From Eudromia elegans (lineage: Eukaryota > Chordata > Aves > Tinamiformes > Tinamidae): DNA of 64,000 bases. The notes beneath the pieces are model-generated. The model was given only the letters and a program-made list of their open reading frames with translations, made no database searches and was not told where the DNA came from. Numbering within the stretch: the first letter of the stretch is position 1; each line of letters opens with the position of its first letter. Shown here one piece after another: positions 23,874 through 36,000 of the stretch. A program made the position numbers and the translations under genes. Where the stretch lies: positions 1,190,244-1,254,243 of the forward strand of contig PTEX01000060.1 of assembly GCA_003342815.1 (NCBI GenBank), written 5' to 3'.

Positions 23874-26800
23874 TCATCTAAGTCACCTTCCTAATAAGAT
23901 GCCCCATATTAAGTTGCCCCTATAAATTGCCCTCCAATATAAGCTGAATTATTATCTTCTGTGAGCAAAGATTAATGACACAGTTTAGACAAATGAAAAA
24001 CCTATTCACCAAAGGGCTGCTGGACTGCTTCTGCACCTTAGTCTATCACTCTATAATTGAGTCTGTTTAAAGAGCTAACCTGGCTTTTAAAAAAAAATAA
24101 AATAAAAACTTTGGGGATCAGTGGTAAGTCAAGGGAAGCAACAGGAGTAAACACACTGTTCTCAGGGGAATCTCTCTGTTAGGTTGGCTTAATGACTTTG
24201 TGAAGCCCCATCTATATATCTGTATGGCGCTTGTATCAATCACACTTACATCACCACATGACATAAGTCTCCCAGGCACTTCCGAAAACCAAACCTGTAG
24301 CCACAAACATCTTCATTTTGTTAAGTGACACCAGTTTAGAAACCGTTATCATACGTTGCAATGACACTCTGGTGAAACCCAATGCAGCAGCTTAAACAGA
24401 TGGTACGGAAGCACAGCTACACGAAGCGGCCATTGTTTTAAAAAGGAGTGGCAGAGGTTGTATTATTCACATTCACAGGGCTGCCATGAAGATTTCACCT
24501 CCAGAATCTTAGCTAGGAAGCAGATAGTACTTTCAGGAAACTAATGACATACTGAGCAAAGCAACTGTGTTGTGCTGATATCACCAAAACATATATTGGT
24601 GGCTTTTTCCCTCCTACTCTCTTCCAGTGGTCTTTCCTCTTCTGGTCTGGCCTTTTACTTTTTCTAACATAGATAAACAAAAAGAGTCATTAGGCTCAAA
24701 AGGCAATGCTGAAATTTGAACCATCATGGAAAAATATAGCAGTCTAAAAATCGAAAAAGTTCGGAATCCGTATTATCTACATGAAATTCACAAATAAAAA
24801 GAGAGCTCTCAGTAGTCTTGTGCTTCAAAAGATGTCCAAAGGCATCCAGCAGCTCTGGACTTCAGTGAGAGGTAATTATCAGCCTTTCTGGGATTCATCC
24901 TTGATTTGGAGCTGATAAGTTACCTTGTTATTTTAAAGCTCTGAAATGCCCAGTCCATCTCGCAGCTCCCACATAAGAAAGTTACATCCTACATGTAGAG
25001 TAAAAGATCTCTGGGCAGTTTACTTTCATTTGCTGCTACAGGGTCAAAACTGCAGGAAAAGAACAAAAAAAAACCCCAAACAACAAAAAAACCCCACTGC
25101 TTGTTAGGCAGTGTAGAAATCTACATTTAATAGGGGTGGATGCATGAGTGACATAGAAGGAGAAGACCTGGATTGGAGAATAGGAGAGGATTGTGTGATA
25201 CAGGATACTGCCACTCACCAGCAAAACTCCACTGGTTCTGCACTGCTTTAATGGCAGTGATTATAAGTCTTGCACACAAGACACTTGAGGCAAGAAATAA
25301 TTGCATAACAACAGTTTTAAATCTGATCACAAAATCCTACGTCATTTCTATCTTGTCCTCATTTCTGTTGTGCTGAGGGGGTTATCTGCTAAAGCTGATG
25401 CAGGGTGGGTTTCACCTGAGTGACTCCCACTGAACCAGTTGGCAGTTCACTGCCAAAGATCAGTCTGTTAATGAACAGTCAGTCTGGAATTTCGAGGGAT
25501 TGTGGAAATCATTTGAATGCAAGAGGATGGAAATTGTTTAAATGCAAGGAAATATAGCAGCCTGAGCATACAGTTCCATGGAAAGTAACAGAATATTGCT
25601 TGATTTGGGACTTTCCTGCAATTTCATGCTCATTAAAGACTTTTAATATGGAATGACAATTTACAAAATAATTTGATAACAAACTTAGTTATCAGCTGAA
25701 AAATATAACAGAGTAATTTATATCCTAGAGTAAATCTCCTCAAGCAGAGCAAAGCCAAATAGTAAACAACACACTCTTATTAACACACTCTTGTTCAGAC
25801 AACTTACGATCTCTTATACTCGCTGATTTTTAATTATATTATTGTTATGCCTAAAGTTCCTATTTGTGGCTCCTCAGCGCAGCAGCAGCAGCATCAGCTA
25901 ATACATAATCTCTCCTTAAGAAATACTCCAGTGGATGAACAGAAGTAACTTGTAGGCAGGATAGTTATGTACAGAAAGGGTAAAAGCTACCAGTGAGAAT
26001 ACTGATGAACCTACAAGTAGCATTTAACCACTTTTGAGATAGGATTAATTTCCTTTTGCCTTTAGTCAAAATGCCTGTTGCTGAAGTGCCCTGATCATTT
26101 TCACATTATGTTTTGTCTATTGAAAATCTCTTCTCTGATCTCTCCACTATAAACACTATGAACACTATAAATTTCATTGCACTTTCTCCTCATCCAGGCT
26201 AACATTGTCTTTCTGCTTTGACTGCTCTCAAGCAGTTATTTCTCATATTTCTCCTCATTCAAAACAAATCAAGGCAAACAAAAAAATGAAACCAAGCTAA
26301 AAATTGCCAGGTAAGGTTTTTTAACATCCACCACTGTTTGTGACAAAAGACTTCAGGATTTGAGGTATTGTTGTATCTAGTGAAGAATCTTATGCATATT
26401 ATTTCACTGTGGCAAGGCATTCTGCTACTGTGAATGTAGTATGTGGGAAGCCTCAGGAGCCAACCCTGTAAGAGTTTTATCTCTTCTTTCTAGTAACTCA
26501 GAAGAATAGAGGATCAAAACTGAGTGCTTTATCTAATTGTAACTGAGATAGAAAATTCAATGTAATGTCATGTGATATAGGCCAATGATTTGCTTAATGA
26601 GAGAAGTGAAGCCTGAGGTAGCAATGGAATTGAGACAAGAATGGATACCCAAACAAAGGGAGTGTTAGAAAGTTTAAATCTACTATTATAAATGCATTTT
26701 GACATTATAATTGCCTCATTATAGCTCTGTTCTTTTTCCTGATCTACCTAGTATATTTTCTATGCCTGATCCTTTGCCTGTTCCATTTCTGTAAGGAATA

Positions 26801-26944
26801 GCACTGTTTTCCTGTGCTATCCTATTCGTGTATGGTGAACAATGAGTGGACACTTCTCCAGGTATACATGACTAGATAAGAGAGCTCAAAACCATTCCTG
26901 TGTGCTTTTTTTAGCTCAGTAAGTGCAGGTTAGATGAGTAGACA
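23870..26944. other. Unassigned AT-rich DNA
   Basis: No gene was recognised. A-rich words with CCCC junctions occur at 25065-25096. A 14-base tandem pair (AACACACTCTTATT-like) is at 25768-25795. A short CAG run (GCAGCAGCAGCAGCATCAGC) lies near 25880-25899. Confidence 0.5.
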
Positions 26945-27988
26945 GGGAGGTTAATTGAGAACTGTCTGGATGACAGAGCTCAGAGGGTCATGACGAATGG
27001 AGCGGAGTCTTGTTGGGGACCTCTGGCCAGTGGTGTCCGCCAGGGATTAGTGCTGGGCCCGGTGATTTTCAACTTGTTCATCAACAACTCGGACAAGGGG
27101 ACAGAGACCACTCTGAGCAAGTTTGCACATGCTGCCAAACTGGGTGTAGTGGCCAACACTCCAGAGGTCTGCCCTGCTATTCAGAGGGACTTCAGTTGGG
27201 CAGAGAGGAACCTTATGAGGTTCAACAAGGATAAATGCAAGGCCATGCACCTGGCCAGGAACATCCCCAGGCACCAGTACAGGTTAGGGGCTGACCTGAT
27301 GGAAAAGAGCTCCACAAAGACCCATTTGGGAGTCCTAATTGATAACAAATTAACCATGAGGCAGCAATGTGCCCTCATGGCCAGAAGGCCAATGGGATCC
27401 TGGCCTTCATCAGGAGAAGCTTTGCCAGCAGGTCAATGGAGGGTGTCCTACCCCTCTTCTCAGCCCTAGTGAGGCTACACCTGGAGTCTTGTGTGCAGTT
27501 GTGGGCTCCACATGACAAGAGGGACGTGTAGCTTCTAGAGAGGGTCCAGCGTCGAACAACAAAGATGATGAAGGGACTGGAGCATCTATCATATGAGGAA
27601 AGACTAAGCAAGATGGACCTGTTTAATCTGGAGAAGAGAAGGTTGAGAGGGGATCTGATTAATATGTGTAAATACCTGAGGATAATTGTAGGGAGGAGGA
27701 GGCCAAATTTTCAGTGGTGGCCAGTGACAGGACAAGGGGTAATAGGTACAAGTTGAAACACAGGAGATTCCATGTCCATGTGAGGAAGAACTTTGCTGTG
27801 AGAGTGACAGTGCCCAGGAAGAGGCTGCCCAAAGAGGTTGTGGGGTCTCCTTCTTTGGAGATCTTCCAAACCCACCTGGCTGCCACCATGTGCCCTGTGT
27901 TGTGGGTGTCCCTACTGGAGCAAGGGAGTTGGACTAGATGATCTCTACATGTCCCTTCCAGCCTCAACCATTCTGTGATTCTGTGATT
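26945..27988 (+). mobile_element. CR1 LINE copy 1, 5'-truncated
   Basis: CR1 is a chicken-repeat-1 non-LTR retrotransposon. The copy begins inside the reverse-transcriptase part of ORF2 (GAGAACTGTCTGGATGACAG near 26958) and runs through the 3' end, including GAGAAGAGAAGGTTGAGAGG near 27631-27650, GGTTGTGGGGTCTCC at 27836-27850, TTGGACTAGATGATCTC near 27930 and the tail ATTCTGTGATTCTGTGATT at 27970-27988. The tail of short repeats in place of poly(A) is a CR1 hallmark. Truncation at the 5' end is usual for the family. It shares subfamily-specific changes with copy 2 (GTGCCCAGGAAGAGGCTGCC near 27809-27828). Confidence 0.97.
26990..27469 (+). pseudogene. CR1 ORF2 reverse-transcriptase remnant (copy 1)
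   Basis: The frame encodes the central part of CR1 reverse transcriptase. RQGLVLGPVIFNLFIN (residues 18-33) is the conserved block before the active site. The catalytic Ala-Asp-Asp of the SKFADDTKLG motif is changed to FAHAAKLG near residues 45-52, so the polymerase would be dead. The thumb-like SKFA...AIQRD...WAERNLMRFNKDKC portion follows. After CALMA (around base 27384) one base has been lost, and the frame leaves the true protein (ARRPMGSWPSS replaces AKKANGIL). The rest of the protein continues in another frame, for example [34 protein letters not shown] at 27571-27672. There is no start or end of the true ORF. Confidence 0.92.
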
Positions 27989-28520
27989 ATCTACCTAAAA
28001 ACTGCATGCTTATAAAGACATTTCTCTATTTCTCCCAATCTTGATTTCCTCAACCCCTTCAACATCTTTCCGCTCTAAGGCACAGGAAGCACAAGAACAA
28101 TGTGACCTAAAAATCATCAAAATAATTTTTTTCTAAATACCATCTGTTTTAAAGTTGGGTCCACTTCCATATCTTCATCCTATCAACTGCTTTATTTTTA
28201 AAGGCAATTATTGAAGCTTAAATAGTTTGATAGAATCGTTCTTCATTGGAAGAAACATGACCCTGGTATGTAACGGTGAGCCCCATATAAACCGAGGCTA
28301 GCTAGAAGCGGTTATATGGCCAGATTTCCCTTGGAAGCACATGCTTGAAAGGATAGCTCAACAATGAGAACTGAGATATTCAGATGCCTCATGAGAACCT
28401 AAGTCAAATCTGCAGGCATTGCTAGCATTGCCATGCCTTTTTTTCCATACTGTGGATATCAAAGCATATCAAACCTAGCACCAGATCTGAAATCCTGGTT
28501 GCTCTTCAGATTATGCTACA

Positions 28521-28572
28521 AGGTTAACCTACAGCCACCAATATCAAATTTATTGATATTGATGGTTAACCT
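28521..28572. repeat. 52-base imperfect inverted repeat (stem-loop)
   Basis: An inner stem pairs 28535-28547 with 28553-28565, twelve of thirteen positions, around a 5-base loop ATTTA. An outer stem pairs AGGTTAA (28521-28527) with TTAACCT (28566-28572). A 7-base bulge lies on the left side. This gives 19 base pairs in total. It could be a chance AT-rich hairpin, a remnant of a short inverted-repeat element or, less likely, a small-RNA precursor, for which the stem is short. Confidence 0.8.
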
Positions 28573-31500
28573 AAGCCCAGGTAGTAGTCCCTACTTATTT
28601 TACTTACAAAACAAGCTCACAAATTACTCAGCGCACATTTAACTATTTACAAGGCTTGACACAATTATAAATATCCATTTTTTGAAGCAGCTGGCAGATG
28701 GAAGCACTAAATCACTTTCTCTAGGTGAAAAAAAAAAAAAAAAATTTCCAGCTTCTGTGCATTAGACCTGTTTGACTTTTGATGTTATACGTAAATATAT
28801 GCAGCTCAAGATAATGAATTGAGTGATAAGCAGCCTGAAAGTTAAGCGCTGAATAATGCTGAGCAGCCATCTTGTGAACTCAAGTAAGATTTTTTTAGTC
28901 CTATTTAGGATGCAATTCTCCCCTCACTTCAGCTTTGACTGCTATTTTAGCTGCATTGTTCAAAAAATACATTCAGTTTTGTGAAAATACATCTGCAACA
29001 AAAGCTTGATCCGTTCAATATAAAGCCAAAGAACTTACAAATATCACTTTGAACACAATGAGGAGTGAAAACATAGTTTATGAACTTTCAGAAAAATCCA
29101 GTTTGATTCAAAACCTGCAGCTTTCAGAAATCCTTGGCTGCAAAAGCGTTATCTTGTTCTGGGAGAAATATTACTGCTATTCGTGACTCTGCTGTCGTGA
29201 ATGTTCCCTCACAAGCCCTCGCTAAACATCTGCTCTAACTTAGATGTCTGAAAGTTTGATGGCCACTCTACGCTTGTCTGGAAGCTCCTCTGGAAGGCAG
29301 CTCATCTAATTTTAAGGTAGGCATACATGGTAAATCAGAAGAATCTCCCTATGGAGCCACCATTTCTTTCCCATTGACAGTGCCGGAAGTGAAAGATGAG
29401 CAACCCAGACTTATTGGCAGGTGAATATAAACAAGTCAGAATCCTGAATCTTTTCTCTGCTGGACCAGCCTTTTCTCTTGTTTCTAATCTCATTTTTTTC
29501 TTCTTCTTCTCTTTTCCTGGCTTTGCCTTGCATTCCTTTTTGTCTTCTTATTTTTTTTCTGCAACAGTGTAATTTTAATTATTTTGGCATTAATTTTCAG
29601 TGTTATATAACTGTATATTTCAGAGAATTATATATCACAAAACCTTTATCTGCAGTTCATCACACGTCCAGCTCATCATTTTTTCCACTTTGCGGTGAGT
29701 TGCATTGCATCAAACCTCCAGCACTATTATCATACCATGGAGTCAAAGTGGATTCTCTGCTCAGCACCACTGCTATGCATGGGGTACTGCTGTGCTTTGA
29801 AGATTTCACTTGAAAGTCTATGATTGCAAAAAAACAGATCACCGTTATCTGATGATCAAATATGCTTAGGTTTAACAGCAGAGTCACGGGCCGTACTTTA
29901 TGGGCGTACAAAACTATGACTTGCTCCAAAGGCAACCAGCAGATGAGGCTGCTATAACTTGTACAGGCTGCAGAGGGATCCTTGGGGTCTGTTTTCCTAG
30001 TGGAAGATGCTTTCCAGCCAGACATGATAATACATCATTGCCTCATCTCTTCCAAGCTGCTTATTGCTCTAGGAAATATTTTTCTTCTGTTTAATTAAAC
30101 ATCATTATGATTGCTGAGACAATAACTCTCTTTAAGATAACAATGTTTATGCTCTCTTACCCTTCTCTACACCTTCAAAGTCATATCTATTCATGTGATA
30201 TTTCACACAGAATTTGTATTTCAGTGTTGCCAACTTCTATGGTCTTATGTCTTCCTAAACTAGCAATGTAATTATAACTGTCTACCTGCTGGTATTTATT
30301 ATTAATATGAATATAATGAAGTGGGTGATTAAGCAGTCACTGGTTACTCCTGTAATCACCAGACCAGACCCCTAAGGAAACTGGGTTCAGTAACATGTCA
30401 CTGGAATTATAAAATCTTAATGAGTCATCAATGAGATGCAGAATTATGAGCTCAGCAGAGTTCAAGTCCTGTTTATCATAAAAATAAAGGATTTGGGGCA
30501 AGAGGAGGAGGAGAAATAGCACAAAATGGAGGAAGATATCTTCTGCTGGTGCTATTTGCACTAGCTCCATTAGACTTGTGATAAATAATACCTGCTGAGG
30601 AACTACCCCCTCATCTTTAGTATAGTAGCTGAAAAATCGTTATTGTAGTATGCAATACCATTTTCACACACTCAACACCTGCCTGACATCTACATTAATT
30701 CAGATCATGTCAGAGATGGGATGTTCTCTGCCCCGTCTGCCCCCCTAAGCTCACCTCTTCATCCTCATTTCACGAGTGTGTGTGATAGGAAGTGATTTAC
30801 AGAAAAAGAGTTTCCAAACCCTCTGGCATCTTGGATCTGCTTATACAAGCTTGTCCTGATTAATTCAAAATTCTTCTTGTTCTAATAATCCTCTCATTTC
30901 AAAGCCTCTTTGTAGTTTCTTTCTTTTGTTGGCATGCAAATGGGCAACCTCAGGTATGGATGTTTAACTTTTTTTTTATGCCCCTCTTTTTCAAAATCTT
31001 ATAGGTTTGAGGAGCTCTAATATGCTCTGGCTTTTTCTTACCCTAATCTGTATTCTTCATGACATTAATAATTCATTTTCTTATGAAGGGAAAAAAAAAA
31101 TACTCAAAGCCCCATTAGACACAGAGAAGTGACAATTCTTCCAGAAGAATGACTTCAGGTCAAGTTCAGACCTGGGAAAAGCATCTGCAACTCTATTGAG
31201 CTACTTCCAGATTATTCACAACGTCACGGCAATATGTCAGCTAATCAATAATGCATCCTACTCCACCCTTCAATTAACCTTTTCATTCTTAAGCATTTAG
31301 CTTGGTAAGTCACACAAATGAATTTTTTGAGATGGTAATAAACAGTGAGTCACAAGAATCAGCAGATGAGTGATTGAGTGGTTAGTTTTATGATTATTAT
31401 TTAAAGTGGTTTTGATGCATTATTGAAGTATTAAAATTTATTTCTTGAGGGAGGAGGAAAGGGAAGTATTAGTAGGATAACTTTTATAAGTGCAGAGATG

Positions 31501-33070
31501 GTAGTCCAAGAGCTGCATATGACATCATCTAAGGCACATATATTTTCTCCAGTAATCTGATATTTCAGTATTCATGCCCTTGAGCTGTAGCTATTGTTCC
31601 TATTGTACAAGCAAATTGATTCTAAAGAAAAATAGGGAGTAATTCAGATACCTAAGCTTACATATCTAGGACTATCTCAGACACCTCTGGATGCCCAAAA
31701 TATCAGTATAAGGACTGCAGACAGCAGACCTATGGGAAACAGAAACCAGGTAAGCCATCCGAGAGTGGAGTGGCACAATGTACCTTTTGATAAGACGTGT
31801 TAATTTCTCCCATGTGGTCAAGTGACTGTATTTAGTTATTTTCCTGATAACAGCTGATTAACAGCTGATGTTCAATAACTGTGTGTATGTGTATGCCTGT
31901 GCATAGGCATGGGTGGTTTTCCCTTGCAGAAGGCATGGAGGCCATTTCAGCCTAAATAATGGGCTAAGATCCTCCCCACAAAATCTTCACGGAATTTATC
32001 CAGAACATGATAAACTGCTTGGTGGCTCACTATTTACAACAACCAATGGAGAGAAAGGAAATTAATAACAGAACTTCGAATCCAGGCTATTGATAGTTTT
32101 TTTGTCTTAAATCTGGCCAATACCTCTACTCTTCCAAAGAGAACAAACAATATGTGATAGCCACATTAATAAAGATTTTATTTACAGAGAATAACCACTC
32201 AGTCATTTAGAATTTTCTTCTTGTTTTAAGTGACATTATTACAGACCTTTTTATTTTGCAAGCCTGATAGCTGAGAGCAAAAAAAAAGAAAAAAAAACCC
32301 AAACTTTTGATTTATGGTGACAGACAGCAGGTGGTACAGATCCAAAATACCTCTGTGAACTAGCAGATTCCTTCCTTTGTTTACTGTCTCCCAGCTGTTT
32401 AGAGTACACGTGGTCTTGGAAACTGATACATAGATAACATACCTTTGCGCATATTTCTTGTTATGGGTTTGAGAAAATGTCAGCCCTAGAATTTATGAAT
32501 AAAGATGAGTGAGTGTGCAATTTCCTTTTATAAAATATGTGTCTACGGAACGAGTGGGAGAAGTAAGTATTCGCTGTTCCCTATGAATATTGTTGATCAG
32601 TTTCATGAATTATGCATGTATCCTTTCTAGGTCCAGTGTCCTCTGGCATTTCTTAAGCAGTAGCTCAATATTTTCTACCACTTTGATAAATCATTCGACA
32701 GGAAAAGGGTAAGTCTTGATTCCTCAGCCACTGTTCAGAGGCATTGACTCATATAGCTTGTTGAACAGCTTGCTTTTACACTCCATAGCTGAAAGTCTGA
32801 CATCAAAGACTACCAAGGTCACAGGGACATCAGAGTTTGGAAGTGTGCTTTCCATCTCTTGGATGCTAGAAAATGGCTTGAAACTTAGAAGGAGAAATTC
32901 TTCTCCACAAGAGGCACTAGTTTTTCTGATGTTTGTTATCCTTTTCTTTAAAAAGATATGATATAACAATGGTGTTCCAACTTGCTGGCATTAATGTTTT
33001 GTTAAAGAGAATTAATGGTCAGATAGCAGTCATTGAATATGATAGCAATTGTCTAGTGAAATTAATCTGA

Positions 33071-33091
33071 TTTTTTTTTTTTTTTTTTTTT
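33071..33091. repeat. Poly(T), 21 bases
   Basis: Uninterrupted T21 followed by AGGTAC. The resulting pyrimidine tract plus AG resembles a 3' splice site, but no exon-like frame follows. Confidence 0.95.
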
Positions 33092-36000
33092 AGGTACAAA
33101 CCTATTCTAGATATCTTTTCCATATATTTTGTGAGCAAGATTATGTAGGACTGTTGGTTAAATTATGCAGTTGATAGATTATGGGTTAACTAAATAATAT
33201 GTTAGACAAAAATAGTGTGCTTTCCTTTGAAAATGAGTGGTTACAAGCAATAACTGAACAGACAGATCTTTTCCACTCCTATGTACAATGTATGTTTAAA
33301 AATAGAGATGTTCATTTTTAATTTCTTAGATAACCAATTTTGGATAAGATTATTTTGGTTGGGTTATCTTCAAGGAAAAATAGAATAAATTGGTCATTTT
33401 CAGAACAGCTTTAAGCATATATGTTTGATAGTTCCCATAACTAACAAAAATAACAAAATAAGCATTCTAAACCTGTGTTGACTTTTTAAATTAGTTCTGT
33501 TTGTCCATATTGGAAATCCTTCTGACTTGTGTTTTATCCAGTGCTCTAAAAAGCAAATTTAGTGTCAGAAAGATTATCTGTAGAATATTCAAAGCAAATG
33601 GCATTCAAATGCAGATTCGTGAGCATTCATGGCAGACATAACTGGAAGTCTCATATTGTTCCCATCAGGGAACAAACCTTGCAACCCACACATCTATCCA
33701 AGCAAATGCTTGAATATCAAACAGTCACAAAGAATTTTTGGCAGATATGGTAAAAAAATGTTCATAAAAACTCTCTAACAAATATATCTGTCTAATATAA
33801 AAGCATTATTTTAACGTCATAAAGAATGTGAGACAATCTGCACTTCAAATATTTACACAAAGTACCAAGAAACAAAAATCAACTTCAGAACTAAAATCTT
33901 TCTCCTGGGACCAATCTGATAAATATGGACAGAAGTGAGAGCCAGAACACAGGGATAAAATTAGCAAACAAACAAACAAAAAAAAAAACCCCAAACAAAA
34001 TATTGGCAATGTGGAGGAAGATGTTCCCCCTAGTCTTCACTTGAAAGAAAGGAAATAAGAGTGGAAAGACTTTCCTTTTCCTCAATACTAAAAATTAAGT
34101 ATGTAACAAACTCAAATTTCCTGCAAGCCTTCACTGCATTTCTAACAGTTCCCTGCAGGCAAGATATCAAACTCCCCAGTGCTCAAGCTTCCACTGTGCT
34201 CTCAAACAGCAAAGCAGTCCTACAGGTATCATGTATCCCACATTTTTGAGAAATTATTTTATTCTACTACTGCTCCTGTCTTTGTTATGATTTTGTCTTG
34301 GTGCTCATTTCCTATTTTTACAGGCAGCTGGGGAAAGAGCTTGGCACACACACACCTTCCCAATACGCTACACAGCTGCTTGTTAGTACACTGCGGGGAG
34401 CTGATCATAAAGAATCCCAACTCTCTTCTTGGCTCTCAGGGGGATGTATGATGTGCACAGCCTACAGAACTGAATTGTCCAAATTGATGTAGTTATCCTT
34501 AAAAAGCAAGATGGAAGTGGAAAGAAATTGGGGTCTGACTTATTAGCCCTTTAGCTCTAAATCTTCGCTCTGACTTGGTGCAAACTCTTTGTTATGTCAT
34601 TTTAAGCTCACTAGTTTCCTTCTAAACTGCCTTATGTGTTAGATTTTTGTCCTTACTCAATAATAATAGCAGTGGGATTTAGATAGTACATAGGGATTTT
34701 AACAGCAGTTGGGAGTGGGATTTGTTTTCTTCTTTCCTGTTTCCATGGAATATAAGAGTATTGGCTGAAAGCCTCTCTTTCTTCTTCAGATTTTTGGTTT
34801 GTTTATTTGTTTAATTGTTTGTTTGTGTTTTCCTGACACAAGATTTGTCCTTGAATTTTAATGGTATCATTTGGATATTTTTTGATCTATCATGAAATTA
34901 AAATTCCATGGGTGTAGTTTGAGAATATACTTTTCTTCGTACCTGAATATTGCAGAAAACTCTGCTCAGACCTCAGTAGGATCTGTTTCTCAGGAACTGA
35001 GTACATAACAAACAAGGAGGACAAAGTGCATTAATTTTCCTTTCAAAAGAATACAAAAGGGAAACAGTCCAATGGAAAAACCTGTCAAAAGAGCAATTAT
35101 CCTCTTCTTATTTTAGTCCTGTCAGTTCCTCAAGTAACTTAAACACATTTTGTGCTCAAAGTTTTAATCTGGAGGCTGGTATTTTTGGTATTTGGTATTT
35201 GGTATTTTGCTGTTACCACACAGGAGTTGAATTTCTAGTTCAAACTGAGTTCTGTAGCACAATTAAATATGTCACAGTTGAGTTGCACTCATCTCTGTTA
35301 CTCATACAAGAGGATAGCAGAGCTTCAAGTCCACCCTGCCACTCAAGGAACAGCAGGGAATGTGTTCACACCGCTTAGCACCTGCATTATCCACAAAACT
35401 AGTAAATCATCACAACATTTTTGAAGACATTTTTGCCATGTCTGTGAAGAAAGAAGCTAAAACGTGGACATAATTCTACCAAAAAGGACAAGGAGGTCTG
35501 TCCAGAAAAGGAGACCAGAGTGCCAAAGGTGTTCGGATGATTTAATGGCTGTGTTAACTTTGTTTTTAAAACACAAAAGGATGAAGAGAAGCACTTGACC
35601 CTGGCCTAACTGTTCTAAGTCTATGCAGTTAGACTGAGATTTTAAAAAGAACCCATGGAAGTGAAGGTTTAATTGCATCTGCTTTTACCACTCGAGACTG
35701 GCTAAAAGTAATCACCTGCTGTCAGTGGAGATAGACACGCACTCATGGACCCTGAATCCTCATATTGCATCTATTGCATCTATTGCATGCTACCCAGGCA
35801 CTATCTTGTTTATTTGCTTGCTTTGGGTTTAAATGATTTTATCAATTGTGTGATGTCATTTCATGAGTGAAAAAGTCTCTTTGCTCCACATACAAGTATA
35901 TTAGCCAGCATTTTGTGTTCCACTCCAGCTCACGTATTTAAGTTTGAGGGAAGATCATCTGTTCTTTAAGATCATCAGCCATTTGAAATCTCCTATACTT

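Noticed and set aside
25880-25899. Short CAG run
   Set aside because: Four to six interrupted units only, no reading frame of interest and not an expansion.
28221-28265. GATAGAATCGTTC...TTGGAAGAAAC, reminiscent of a CR1 3' end
   Set aside because: Match too short and not continued on either side.
29478-30094. Overlapping frames of 64-121 codons on both strands
   Set aside because: No domain, and the Ser/Phe/Leu bias follows local T-rich composition.
33071-33096. Strong-looking 3' splice site (T21 then AG)
   Set aside because: No coherent reading frame or donor follows; a T tract plus AG occurs often by chance.
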